Shown here: in pieces, positions 10,642-19,317 of the stretch
How the letters are laid out: every line of letters starts with the position of its first letter
Position numbering within the stretch: the stretch's first letter is position 1
Origin: JAJRVM01 sp963700515
Lineage (GTDB): Bacteria; Planctomycetota; Planctomycetia; Pirellulales; Pirellulaceae
Reading direction: 5' to 3'
DNA: 64,000 nt
Assembly (NCBI GenBank): GCA_963700515.1
Contig: CAVOXY010000047.1
Coordinates: 62,001 to 126,000 of the forward strand
Made by a program: the position numbers and the translations under genes
The notes under the pieces: model-generated
Told to the model about the DNA's origin: nothing
Seen by the model: only the letters and a program-made list of their open reading frames with translations
Database searches by the model: none

Positions 10642-10667
10642 TGAAGGATGAAGAATTTTATCCTTCA
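10642..10667 (+). promoter_or_regulatory. Stem-loop in the leader of the DUF1559 gene
   Basis: TGAAGGAT, a 10-nt loop, then ATCCTTCA form a perfect 8-bp stem ending about 30 nt before the start codon. It lies in an AT-richer stretch than its surroundings. It may influence translation or mRNA stability. There is no T-run directly behind it, so it is not a standard terminator. Confidence 0.45.
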
Positions 10668-10698
10668 CATTATTCTAACAGTAGATGGAGGCGCCCCA

Positions 10699-11691
10699 AT
10701 GAATCGCCGAAAAGCGTTTACATTAGTCGAACTCCTGGTGGTCATTGCGATCATCGGAATTCTCGTGGCCTTGCTGCTGCCCGCCGTGCAGGCCGCCCGC
10801 GAAGCGGTGCGCCGCATGAGTTGCAGCAACAACCTGAAACAGATTGGTCTCTCACTGCACAATTACCATGATGTGAACAAATCGTTTCCAAACAGTTACT
10901 GTGGTATCGCGGATCCGTGGAACGGTGGTTGGACAACGAATACTTACCGTGGTTCCGTGAAGATTCGGCTGCTGCCTTATATGGAACAGATCCCTCTCGC
11001 TCAGAATATCAATTTCCGGGTTGATACCGATTGGCAGACCATGCCTGATGGCAGAGTGCTCAATCAGGTCCAGATCCCGACGTTCTTCTGTTCCAGTGCG
11101 GGAGACGATAAACAGACGCCTTGGGGATATGCCGGCGATAGCTACGGAGCCTCGGAAGGCCCTACCCCCGAGAGTTGGACGGGGAGTCCGAGTTGTCCCT
11201 GCGACGCCACACCGTTCTACCAGCCGTACGTAAGTCATCCTGCCTTGCAGAACTACTACAATGGCAAACCGGCAGGCTGCTTCACGCGTAACCCGCTCTA
11301 TAGCGATGGGCACAGGATGTTTCAGTGTACCTTTGCCCAAATGTCGGATGGTACCTCGAACACGATTGTCTTCGGTGAGCGACTAACCGCTTGTTCGGAT
11401 CACGCACACAATGGTTGGTATATATCCAACAACGGGGACGGAATTATGTCGACGTTGATACCGATCAACTATGACACCTGTCACCCGGTGGATGTCGATA
11501 TCGACGGCACAGGATGTCGTCGGCAGTGCACCTGGAACACGGAATTCGGATTCCGCTCGAAACATCCCGCGGGCGCCCAGTTTGCCTTTGGTGATGGTTC
11601 GGTGCACTTCCTGTCCGAGACTATCGATATGTGGACATATCAGTGGCTCGGTTGTCGCAAAGATGGACAGCCTGCAGGTATTCCTCAATAG
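10699..11691 (+). CDS. DUF1559 protein with type IV pilin-like N-terminus
   Basis: About 330 residues. The start MNRRKAFTLVELLVVIAIIG carries the prepilin cleavage and methylation motif, followed by LLPAVQAAREAVRRM, the hallmark of the planctomycete DUF1559 family. The end contains the family's C-terminal signature FAFGDGSVHFL. I chose the ATG with GGAGG 7 nt upstream over an earlier in-frame ATG. Members of this family are numerous in each planctomycete genome and are thought to be exported, pseudopilin-like surface proteins. Their function is unknown. The small lipoprotein gene follows after 15 nt, a common pairing. Confidence 0.95.
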   Translation: MNRRKAFTLVELLVVIAIIGILVALLLPAVQAAREAVRRMSCSNNLKQIGLSLHNYHDVNKSFPNSYCGIADPWNGGWTTNTYRGSVKIRLLPYMEQIPLAQNINFRVDTDWQTMPDGRVLNQVQIPTFFCSSAGDDKQTPWGYAGDSYGASEGPTPESWTGSPSCPCDATPFYQPYVSHPALQNYYNGKPAGCFTRNPLYSDGHRMFQCTFAQMSDGTSNTIVFGERLTACSDHAHNGWYISNNGDGIMSTLIPINYDTCHPVDVDIDGTGCRRQCTWNTEFGFRSKHPAGAQFAFGDGSVHFLSETIDMWTYQWLGCRKDGQPAGIPQ

Positions 11692-11706
11692 GAGTTGACG
11701 TTCACG

Positions 11707-12218
11707 ATGGTACGAGAAAGACGCACTAGTTGGTTAAGTTGCGTGTCGCTGTGCGGAATGGGATTGCTTGCCATCTCCGGTTGTGGCGGGGTGAAGACCG
11801 TTCCCGTCACCGGCACCGTCACGCTTGACGGTAAGACCTTGGACGGTGTTTCCATCGTGTTTGTGCCGACTGAAAAGGAAGGCAAGCAGGCCAACGGTCG
11901 GACGGACGCTTCCGGCACGTTCACGCTGAGTTCGGTGGGGGCTGATCAAGGAGCGCTGCCGGGCAGCTACAAAGTTGGCCTGAGCAAGCTGAAGGAAGGT
12001 CCGGCCGAGGCCGGGAAAGCGGTGGAAGGGCAAGCGCCGAAGGAGCGCCGGCCGGTACGATGCTTTCCGGGCCCGGCGGAGGAGGCCCTGGGAAGGGCGG
12101 GATGCAGAAGCCCGCGTATGCATTGCCTGTCAAGTACACGAATCCGAATACTTCGGGCATTACCGTCGAAGTGAAAGCCGGTATGGACCCGGTCAAGATC
12201 GAACTGAAATCCAATTGA
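11707..12218 (+). CDS. Small lipoprotein with transthyretin/carboxypeptidase-regulatory-like fold, one frameshift
   Basis: About 170 residues. The signal reads MVRERRTSWLSCVSLCGMGL and ends in AISGCGG, a lipobox. The mature part, VPVTGTVTLDGKTLDGVSIV and FVPTEKEG with TDASGTFTL, is the beta-sandwich pattern often found downstream of DUF1559 genes. The frame changes near 12050. The repaired tail is glycine-rich and then reads PAYALPVKYTNPNTSGITVE and ends in VKIELKSN. A TTG 12 nt upstream could also be the start. It is probably co-transcribed with the DUF1559 gene and anchored in a membrane facing the periplasm. Confidence 0.75.
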
Positions 12219-12368
12219 TTTGCGTCTGGTCTTGCCGAGTCATTGTGGCAGTACATTCGTTGCGGGCCTCATAGCCAGCGTGGTTGTGAGGCCTGTTTCT
12301 TCTCGTTTCGCGCATCCCGGTGTGGTTGAGCACTCGGTGTGCCGCAAATTGTCTTTTGAGGGTGCTTC

Positions 12369-13795
12369 ATGGCGGACGATCGGGGCTCTGTCGCGGCCAG
12401 CGCCGCGGCTCGCCGCGTGCGATTCGGCATCGTTGGTGGGGCACTGGCCGTGGCGCTCGCTCTGGCTTTGTGCTGGCGACTGGTCCCCCGCGCGTGGTTA
12501 CCCGGCGGGCCGGCTGAATCGAATGAATCCCAGTCCGCTACCGCGGACTTAGGGGCGGCTGATGCGGACGAACATGCCGCCACACCGCAACTCAGGGAAA
12601 TCGCCTCTCTCAAGCAACAAGTGCGCGAGCAGGCCACGCGATTGTATCAGCAACACAGCGAAGCCGCTGTGGCATGTCATGTCATGGCCCAAGTGCACTA
12701 CGAATTTGGAGAGACGCGCGAAGCTGTCGACTGGTGGCAACGGTCCATCGGGAAAGATGCTGGTTTCGTTGTCGGGTACGCTGCGCATCGCTTCGGTGGC
12801 AATGGACAAAGCGCAATACGAGAGAGGCGGAAACATGGTACCGGCAGGCGCTGGCCTTGGAGCCTTCGTTTTCGGACGCGCAGTTCGGTCTGGCGGAGAG
12901 CCTCTTTTACCAGGGTAAGTTAACAGATGCCCTGGACAGACTGGAGAAGGCCGGTGTCGAAGTCCAGCCTTCATCCGCCCCAGTGCTGTTCCTGCTGGGG
13001 CAAATTCATCTCGAATTGGAGCAATACGAGCAGGCCAGGCAGCGGCTGGAACAGGCCTTGCGATTCATTCCGAAGTCACGTGAGGCCTATTTTGCCTTGG
13101 CGACTGCTTGTGCTCGGCTGGGCGAGAACGAGCAGGCCGCGGTCTATCGACAGAAATACAAGGAAATGTCCGATGCGGATCCGACGCGACGCGGTGCTGT
13201 CGTAGGCGTCGCGGCGGATCTATCAGGGTATCGGCACAAAACGGCCGCGCTGCTGCGGATGATCGGCCAGACGTACCTGCATCTGGGTGACATCTCCGCG
13301 GCAGAAAGCGCGTGGCGAAAAGCAGCGGCGGCGGACCTTGAAGATACGGTGTCGCGCAGGACACTCGTCGCTCATTACCAACGGACCGGCCGCTACCGTG
13401 AGGCGATCCAGTTGCTCGAACAACTGCGTCAATTGGCGCCGGATGACGATGCGTACCCGCTGGCGCTGGGCGGAATTCATGCCCGCCTGGAACAGTGGAA
13501 GGAAGCTGAAGCATGCTATCGAGAAGCCCTGCGGTTGGCGCCGAGCAAGCCCGCGGCTTATGCTCCATTGGTGCAACTACTGCTGCGAACGGGTCGCCAG
13601 CTCGATGAGGCCGCCGAGCTAGCCGCGCAGGCTGTCGAGCTTGAGCCGACCGCGGAACATCACGGCCTGCTGGCGGTCACGTTCGATCGTATCGGTGATC
13701 GCAAGAAGGCCCGCGCGGCTATCCAAAAAGCCCTGCTGTTGCAGCCCGATAACCCGTTTTTCCAACAATTGTGTGAGCAATGGCGTGATCCGTAA
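12369..13795 (+). CDS. Membrane-anchored TPR-repeat protein (second copy), two frameshifts
   Basis: An N-terminal membrane segment (about residues 18-36, RFGIVGGALAVALALALCW) is followed by TPR repeats, for example AETWYRQALALEPSFSDAQ, RQRLEQALRFIPKSREAYF and AEACYREALRLAPSKPAAY. Frames change near 12760 and near 12822, with a short stretch (RIASVAMDKAQYE) in the middle frame. It has the same arrangement of anchor, repeats and following CRTAC1-like gene as the pair at 6888-10373. The stop codon overlaps the start of the next gene by a few nucleotides, which points to translational coupling. Confidence 0.8.
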
Positions 13796-15535
13796 CCGAT
13801 GCGAGCGCGGGTCGAAGCGGACGCCTTGGTGCGCGTGGCTGTGCGCCGCTGGATTTGCCTGTTCGGCACTGCTGGCTGGATGCCGCTCAGCCACCGATCC
13901 ACCCTCCCTGCTCTCCCCCCCCTCGTCGCCATTGGGGCCCATTGTGTTGCGCGACGCCACCACCAATTCGGAGATTGCATTTCGACACTCCGACGGGAGC
14001 TCGGGAGAGCGGTTCATCGTCGAGTCGGTTAGCGCCGGTCTGGCACTGTTCGACTACGACAACGATGGTCTGATCGATATCTACTTTCCTTGCGGTGCGC
14101 CGCTTCGCGGCGCGGTCACCGAGTCACTACCGAGAGATGCCCTGTACCGGAATCTTGGCGATTGGCGGTTTCGCGACGTCACGCAGCAGGCCGGATTGTC
14201 CGGGCTGGGGTACGGTCTCGGTATTGTCGTGGCTGACTACGACAACGACGGGTTTGCGGACATCTACCTGAATCAGTCCGGACCCAACGTTCTATATCGC
14301 AATAATGGCGATGGGACGTTCACCGACGCGACTGCGCGAGCGACTGTTGCCAATGGCGACAAGGTCGGGGCGGGAGCAGCCTTTCTCGACAGCGACCGAG
14401 ATGGTGACCTGGATTTGTACGTGGCCAACTATGTCGATTTCACCTACGACAACCATGTACCCAGCAGCATTGGCGGCGTGCCGGTGTACGCCGGGCCGCG
14501 TTCTTACTCGCCCGTGCCGGACGTCCTGTATCGCAATAATGGCGACGGGACGTTCACCGATATCAGCGACGAGTCGGGAATTGCCGCTCACGCCAGCACC
14601 GGTATGGGGATGGTATGTGCCGATTTCGATAACGATCGCCACACAGACATCTTCGTCTGTAATGATTCCCGGGGAAACTTCCTCTTTCATAACGATGGCA
14701 CGGGAAGATTCCAGGAAATCGCGCTCGCCGCAGGATTCTCCTGCAACTATTTCGGCGACGACAACGCGAGCATGGGAGTTGACTGCGGTGACTACAATAA
14801 CGATGGGTGGCTCGATTTCTACGTCACCGACTACTCCGGGGAGTGGCCTGTGCTCTACGAAAATACGGGCCATGGGTTCCTGAATGACGTGAGCCGCCGG
14901 ACAGGGGCCGCCCTGGGAGCTTACCCCTACGTTACCTGGGGGGCCGGGTTGGTTGATTTCGACAATGACGGACACCGCGATCTCTACATCGCCTGTGGTC
15001 ATATCGACGATAATGTTGAGCGATACAACGACACGACCTCCTACCGCGCACGGAACATCCTGTTACGCAACCAAGGCGACGGCACGTTCCGCAACGTTTC
15101 CGACCAGGCTGGTGACGGATTGCTGCCAAATTACAGCAGCCGCGGGGCATGCTTTGACGATCTGGATGGCGACGGGTGTATCGATGTCGTCGTGTTGAAC
15201 TCCGCGAACAGCCCACCGTTCTGCAAAACGGCACCGTCAACGGCAACCACTGGTTGGGGATCCAACTGCACGGCGTGAGGGTCAACCGGGATGCGGTCGG
15301 TTCCCGGGTGCGTGTGGAGGCCGGGGAACTCGTCCAGGTCGCGGAAGTGCATAGTGGCCGCAGTTACCAAAGCCACTTCGGTACGCAACTGCACTTTGGC
15401 TTGGGACCGCACGAGCGCGTGGACCGTATGGAGATCCAGTGGCACGGTGGCCGTACTGAGGTGTACGAAAACCTTAGCGTCGACCGCTGCCTGCAAGTGG
15501 TCGAAAGAGATGCTCGTCCGGCTTTTGGTCCTTGA
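13785..15535 (+). CDS. CRTAC1-like FG-GAP/ASPIC-UnbV lipoprotein (second copy), one frameshift
   Basis: About 580 residues. Starting at GTG 13785, which overlaps the end of the TPR gene by 11 nt, the product has a signal with CAAGFACSALLAGC, a lipobox, so this copy is a lipoprotein while the first has a plain signal peptide. FG-GAP repeats include DYDNDGLIDIYF, DYDNDGFADIYL, DSDRDGDLDLYV and DFDNDGHRDLYI. The ASPIC/UnbV end has VAEVHSGRSYQSHFGTQLH. The frame changes near 15205. GTG 13773 is another possible start. Confidence 0.85.
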
Positions 15536-15536
15536 C

Positions 15537-15650
15537 GGTCGCTGAGTCACAACCGTGCCACTGCTTGATCCCACGAGATTCCATGGAGCAGGATTCTGCA
15601 CAGCGAACAACCGTGGCTATCGCGAATCGCATGACTCAAGCAGTGCTGAA
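15537..15650. repeat. Dispersed ~110-bp repeat, copy A
   Basis: It begins GGTCGCTGAGTCAC directly after the CRTAC1 stop codon and matches copy B at 17367 over about 110 bp with scattered differences. CACTGCTTGA at 15559-15568 pairs with TCAAGCAGTG at 15636-15645. In copy B both arms carry the change needed to keep the pairing. TGAGTCA and TGACTCA form a second possible pair. The spacer from 15651 to 15878 shows nothing recognisable. Confidence 0.75.
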
Positions 15651-15878
15651 GCGGTCAACCGGCCTCCGGCACGGTCACGGAATCGGCCTCGAGCGGAATT
15701 ATTGGCCAGCTAGGCATGTCCGGCCAATGGCCATTGATGAGTGCACGATCGCAAGTGATTTCCTGCCACATTCTGGTGTGTCGGCACTCGCCGTGGTGAT
15801 GATCGACGACGCCGCTTCGGGGAGAGGCGAGCTTGGCACACCCTTGCTTTGGATGAAGTGGTGTGACGTGGGGCGGAT

Positions 15879-16184
15879 CGTCTGAGCCCTTGGCGGGCTC
15901 AGCTACGGTGAACTTATCCAGCTGCGTCTGAGCCCTTGGCGGGCTCAGCTACGGTGAACTTATCCAGCTGCGTCTGAGCCCTTGGCGGGCTCAGCTACGG
16001 TGAACTTATCCAGCTGCGTCTGAGCCCTTGGCGGGCTCAGCTACGGCGAACCTATCCAGCTGCGTCTGAGCCCTTGGCGGGCTCAGCTACGGTGAACTTA
16101 TCCAGCTGCGTCTGAGCCCTTGGCGGGCTCAGCTACGGCGAACCTATCCAGCTGCGTCTGAGCCCTTGGCGGGCTCAGCTACGG
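15879..16184. repeat. 46-bp tandem array of a REP-like hairpin, six copies and a partial seventh
   Basis: Each unit is CGT, then CTGAGCCC, loop TTGGC, GGGCTCAG, CTAC, then GGTGAACTTATCCAGCTG with one or two substitutions. The repeats are contiguous, with no unique spacers, so this is not a CRISPR array. The same hairpin with CTAC (GTAG on the other strand) recurs at 54.0-54.4 and 56.1 kb. Positions 16185-16362 lead into the next gene and show no other feature. Confidence 0.95.
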
Positions 16185-16362
16185 CAAAGAGCTGCGATTG
16201 GCTCTCCGGCGAGTTTGATATTATGCAGCCTGTTCGGGCTCCCCGATAGCGTTAAATCTGGCATAACTTGTTCACACCTCTTGCGTTTCGGCAGCGAACC
16301 AGTCAAATGCAGAGTAGGAGACGGGCGTTTTTGTGCGATAGCAGCGTGGGCTGGAGGAACCG

Positions 16363-17397
16363 ATGAGAATCATCTTGTACCCGCGATTTCTTACCCTGGG
16401 TCTGCTGGTGTGCCTGGGCGTGGCCGCAGCAACGCAGGATATCCAGGCGGGCGATATCTACGTATTTGGCGACAGTCTGTCCGACACCGGAAATCTGTTT
16501 TGGCTCACGGGTGGTACCGGTGGCGACTTGTTCACCACGGACCCGAGCAAATCACCGCGTCTGCCGACGCCACCTTACTACGAAGGACGCGCCTCGAACG
16601 GTCCGGTATGGGTCGAGCCATTTGCCGCTCAGCTGGGGCTGGCGGCACCTCAGCCAGCGTTTGCAGGTGGAACCAACTACGCCTTCATTGGCGCCGTAAC
16701 CGGTCCCGGTTCGAGTTCCCCTTATCCCATTCCCACGATCAAGGCGCAGGTGGACCTTTTTTTGGGCGGTGCCGGCATGGCCGTGCCAGACGACTTATTC
16801 GTCATCTGGGGCGGCGCAAATGATTTCTTCTATGGACAGACCGATTGGACGATCCCGGTGAACAACATCGTGAGTGCCATCGAAACTCTGCATAACGATG
16901 TCAATGCCACCCGTTTTCTCGTACCCAATCTGCCGCCACTGGGTAGGACACCAACCGGAGCGGCCCAGGATCCAGTTGGATATGATTTCCTCACGGACCA
17001 GTTCAATACGCTTCTCAATACCGAATTGGACCTCCTGCGGGACTCGCTTGGCGTGACACTCTTTGAATTCGATATTCACTCCCAGTTTGAGGACTTGCTG
17101 GCTGATCCCGCTGCCTATGGATTGACGAATGTAACCGAGACCGCGCTGGTGGTTGAAGGGGATACCTCCTCGCCGTTGTTCGGCTATCCCACCTATCCAT
17201 ACACGCTGCAGTTCGACCCGGACGAGTCATTGTTTTTTGACGGCGTGCACCCGACGGCACTGGGGCATGCTCTCATCGGCGAGGCCGCCGCGGCTAGCGT
17301 GCCGGAGCCGAGCAGCTTGGTACTGTTCGTCGTCGGGCTGGTCTTTTTTACCGCGCAACGTTGGCGGTCGCTGAGTCACCAACGTGCCACTGTTTGA
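16363..17397 (+). CDS. GDSL/SGNH esterase-lipase with PEP-CTERM sorting tail
   Basis: A secreted hydrolase of 344 residues. A signal peptide is followed by the GDSL block FGDSLSDTGN with the nucleophilic Ser38, GGANDFFYG (block with the Asn), and DGVHPTALGHALIGE carrying the catalytic Asp and His. The C-terminus has the PEP-CTERM pattern: VPEPSS, a hydrophobic stretch and a basic end (RWRSL). Such tails are removed by exosortase during export to the surface or matrix. GGAGG lies 7 nt before the ATG. The final codons (SLSHQRATV and the stop) are provided by repeat copy B. Confidence 0.92.
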   Translation: MRIILYPRFLTLGLLVCLGVAAATQDIQAGDIYVFGDSLSDTGNLFWLTGGTGGDLFTTDPSKSPRLPTPPYYEGRASNGPVWVEPFAAQLGLAAPQPAFAGGTNYAFIGAVTGPGSSSPYPIPTIKAQVDLFLGGAGMAVPDDLFVIWGGANDFFYGQTDWTIPVNNIVSAIETLHNDVNATRFLVPNLPPLGRTPTGAAQDPVGYDFLTDQFNTLLNTELDLLRDSLGVTLFEFDIHSQFEDLLADPAAYGLTNVTETALVVEGDTSSPLFGYPTYPYTLQFDPDESLFFDGVHPTALGHALIGEAAAASVPEPSSLVLFVVGLVFFTAQRWRSLSHQRATV

Positions 17398-17475
17398 TCC
17401 CGCGAGATTCCGTGGATCAAGTTCCTGCACGGCGAACAACTTTGGCTGGTTCCAAGCGCCTGACTCAAACAGCAT
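17367..17475. repeat. Dispersed ~110-bp repeat, copy B
   Basis: Copy of the element at 15537, starting inside the 3' end of the GDSL gene. CTGTTTGA near 17390 pairs with TCAAACAG near 17464. Copy A has CTGCTTGA with TCAAGCAG, so the stem change is compensated on the other arm. TGAGTCA/TGACTCA is also kept. Confidence 0.75.
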
Positions 17476-17582
17476 TCTGGCATTCGGCGGCTCGCCGTTG
17501 CGACTTCGATTCGCTGCAGGCTTCAACACGGCACACCAACGGCCCAACGAGATCCTGTCGGCACCGCACACAGAGATATCGG

Positions 17583-19091
17583 TCAATCGACTTCCGCCGT
17601 GGAACCTGCCAGTGCGGCATCCAGGGCAATTGTCTCGCCCGCTTTCAAACCGACTAACACTTCGGCATATTCTTCACCAACCGCACCGAGTTTCAGGACA
17701 CGTTGTTGCCAACCGCGTTGGGACTTGACGTAGCCAACGATCCGCCCGCCGCGCGAGATGTAAGATGTCCGGGGAATGCGGATGACGTCTGGGAGCCGTT
17801 TGATCTGTATGCTGACGGTAGCCGTAGCGCCGAGTCGCAAGGATGAGGCGTCGTCCGGCGTGATGAACGCGCAGAAGTAGTCCCCGCTCTGCCGTACCGC
17901 CGCGACCTGCCCTTGGTACCGCCGGCCGTCACCTGTATCGAATTCCACAGTAGCCGGGAGTCCTGTCCGCACTTGGTCGATAGCTGTCGCTGGCAGAAGG
18001 ACCTCCAGCTGGAGCGGCGACAGGCCGTGCAGCGTGAGGATCGGCTGACGCGCGTGCAATATCGCACCGGGAACGATGACATTCTCGTCGCTGTGGGCAG
18101 TGTACATGACAACACCATCGTGGGGAGCATGGATCGTGCACTTGTCGATCTGCTCTTGGTAGTGCTGCAACCGCTCGCACTGGACGTTGAGCATCTTCGC
18201 AGCGGCGTCGCGTCGGGTGGCCAACTGCTGTAGAACCGCTTCGCAGTCTCGTTGTGACTGCACCAGCGCTCGCTGGGCACTCTTTACGGCAGCCTGCATT
18301 TCTTCCGCTTCCAGCGGATGCTCGAAATGTTTGGCGATTTTCAGATCGCCAAGGGCCTGACCAAGCTTCATGAGCTCGAATTGATAATTGTAACGGGCCT
18401 CCTGCGGCGTGGCCGTTGTCGATCCCGCCGCGCCGATGCGGTCCATCGCCTCGGCAATCTCTAGCAGCAGTTGCTGCATTCTGACTCCCTCGGCGCCCAC
18501 TTTGACCTCCTCGGCTATTTGGGCGAGTTCTATTTCTCGCATTCCTTCCGAGGCCGACTTGAGCGACTCGGCGCTTTCCAGTTGGGACAAGGCGTTGGCG
18601 AGCTCCGTTTCGCGCTTGGTCAGCTGGTTCTCGTAGCCGATAGCGGCCTGCTTGTACTCCCCTTCCGTCTCCACCACCTTCAACTGCCAGTCGTCCCGCA
18701 GTTCCTTCAAGATTGTGTCGTTCAGCTCGACCAGCACGTCGCCCCTCTTGACGGTTGTTCCGTCCGGGACGATCCACAACACCTCAGCCCCTTCCGCTCG
18801 GTAATCTTGATAAGTGACCGCTTCCACCTCGCAGAGGAAGTCGGTCGTCTGGACGCTGGTCACGGTGCCCAGGTGCGAGCTGGTTACCACGACGTCACCG
18901 CGATCGACGGTGTGAGTCTCTACTGCGGAGTCAGGGGGCGAATGGTCGGCGATGGCGAACCACAAACTGAGCGCTAGGAGAGCGACGGTACCCACCGTCA
19001 ACAGTGCCGCTCGACGCGAGACGCTCGACGGGGTAGTCCAAGCGGTTCGTGAATCGCCAGGGGCCAGGCTGTCATGCTTGTCAAATGTCAT
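17583..19091 (-). CDS. HlyD-type membrane fusion (periplasmic adaptor) protein
   Basis: About 502 residues with a single N-terminal membrane segment (about 28-47, AALLTVGTVALLALSLWFA). A lipoyl-like half-motif (GTTVKRGDVLVELND) precedes a long coiled coil rich in Glu, Gln and Ala. A beta-barrel region then contains VEFDTGDGRRYQGQVAAVRQ and ATVSIQIKRLPDVIRIP. This is the usual order for adaptors linking an inner-membrane exporter to an outer-membrane channel. No ABC, RND or TolC partner is adjacent. It is divergently oriented from the methyltransferase gene. The frame is intact. Confidence 0.88.
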   Translation of the reverse strand: MTFDKHDSLAPGDSRTAWTTPSSVSRRAALLTVGTVALLALSLWFAIADHSPPDSAVETHTVDRGDVVVTSSHLGTVTSVQTTDFLCEVEAVTYQDYRAEGAEVLWIVPDGTTVKRGDVLVELNDTILKELRDDWQLKVVETEGEYKQAAIGYENQLTKRETELANALSQLESAESLKSASEGMREIELAQIAEEVKVGAEGVRMQQLLLEIAEAMDRIGAAGSTTATPQEARYNYQFELMKLGQALGDLKIAKHFEHPLEAEEMQAAVKSAQRALVQSQRDCEAVLQQLATRRDAAAKMLNVQCERLQHYQEQIDKCTIHAPHDGVVMYTAHSDENVIVPGAILHARQPILTLHGLSPLQLEVLLPATAIDQVRTGLPATVEFDTGDGRRYQGQVAAVRQSGDYFCAFITPDDASSLRLGATATVSIQIKRLPDVIRIPRTSYISRGGRIVGYVKSQRGWQQRVLKLGAVGEEYAEVLVGLKAGETIALDAALAGSTAEVD

Positions 19092-19245
19092 GTGGTCGTC
19101 CGCGCGGGCACGAGCCCAACTGACCGGTAATGGATTCCAGTTCGCCTCAGTGTACTGGAATTCCGCGCACTGTCATGCCAGGATATGGCCAAATCCGGGC
19201 TAATCCGTCGGCGCGGCAACAAAAGGAGCAAAAAAGGGGTCAGGA

Positions 19246-19261
19246 CTCTTTTTCGAAAGAG
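19246..19261 (+). promoter_or_regulatory. Hairpin with TTCG loop upstream of the methyltransferase gene
   Basis: CTCTTT, TTCG, AAAGAG forms a 6-bp stem with a stable tetraloop, about 55 nt before the likely start of the next gene. It is preceded by an A/G-rich stretch (AAAAAAGGGGTCAGG). It may belong to the mRNA leader or be a dispersed repeat. Its role is not known. Confidence 0.35.
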
Positions 19262-19317
19262 AGCTCCCGGGTCCCTCTCGTGGAGCCCCGTTGTTGGAGA
19301 CAGGGAGGAGGGGACCA

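Noticed and set aside
15532..15885. Small plus-strand gene after the second CRTAC1 copy
   Set aside because: It is made up of repeat copy A plus spacer, with no ribosome site or family resemblance.
15879..16184. CRISPR-like array
   Set aside because: The 46-bp repeats are contiguous with no unique spacers, and no cas genes are present.
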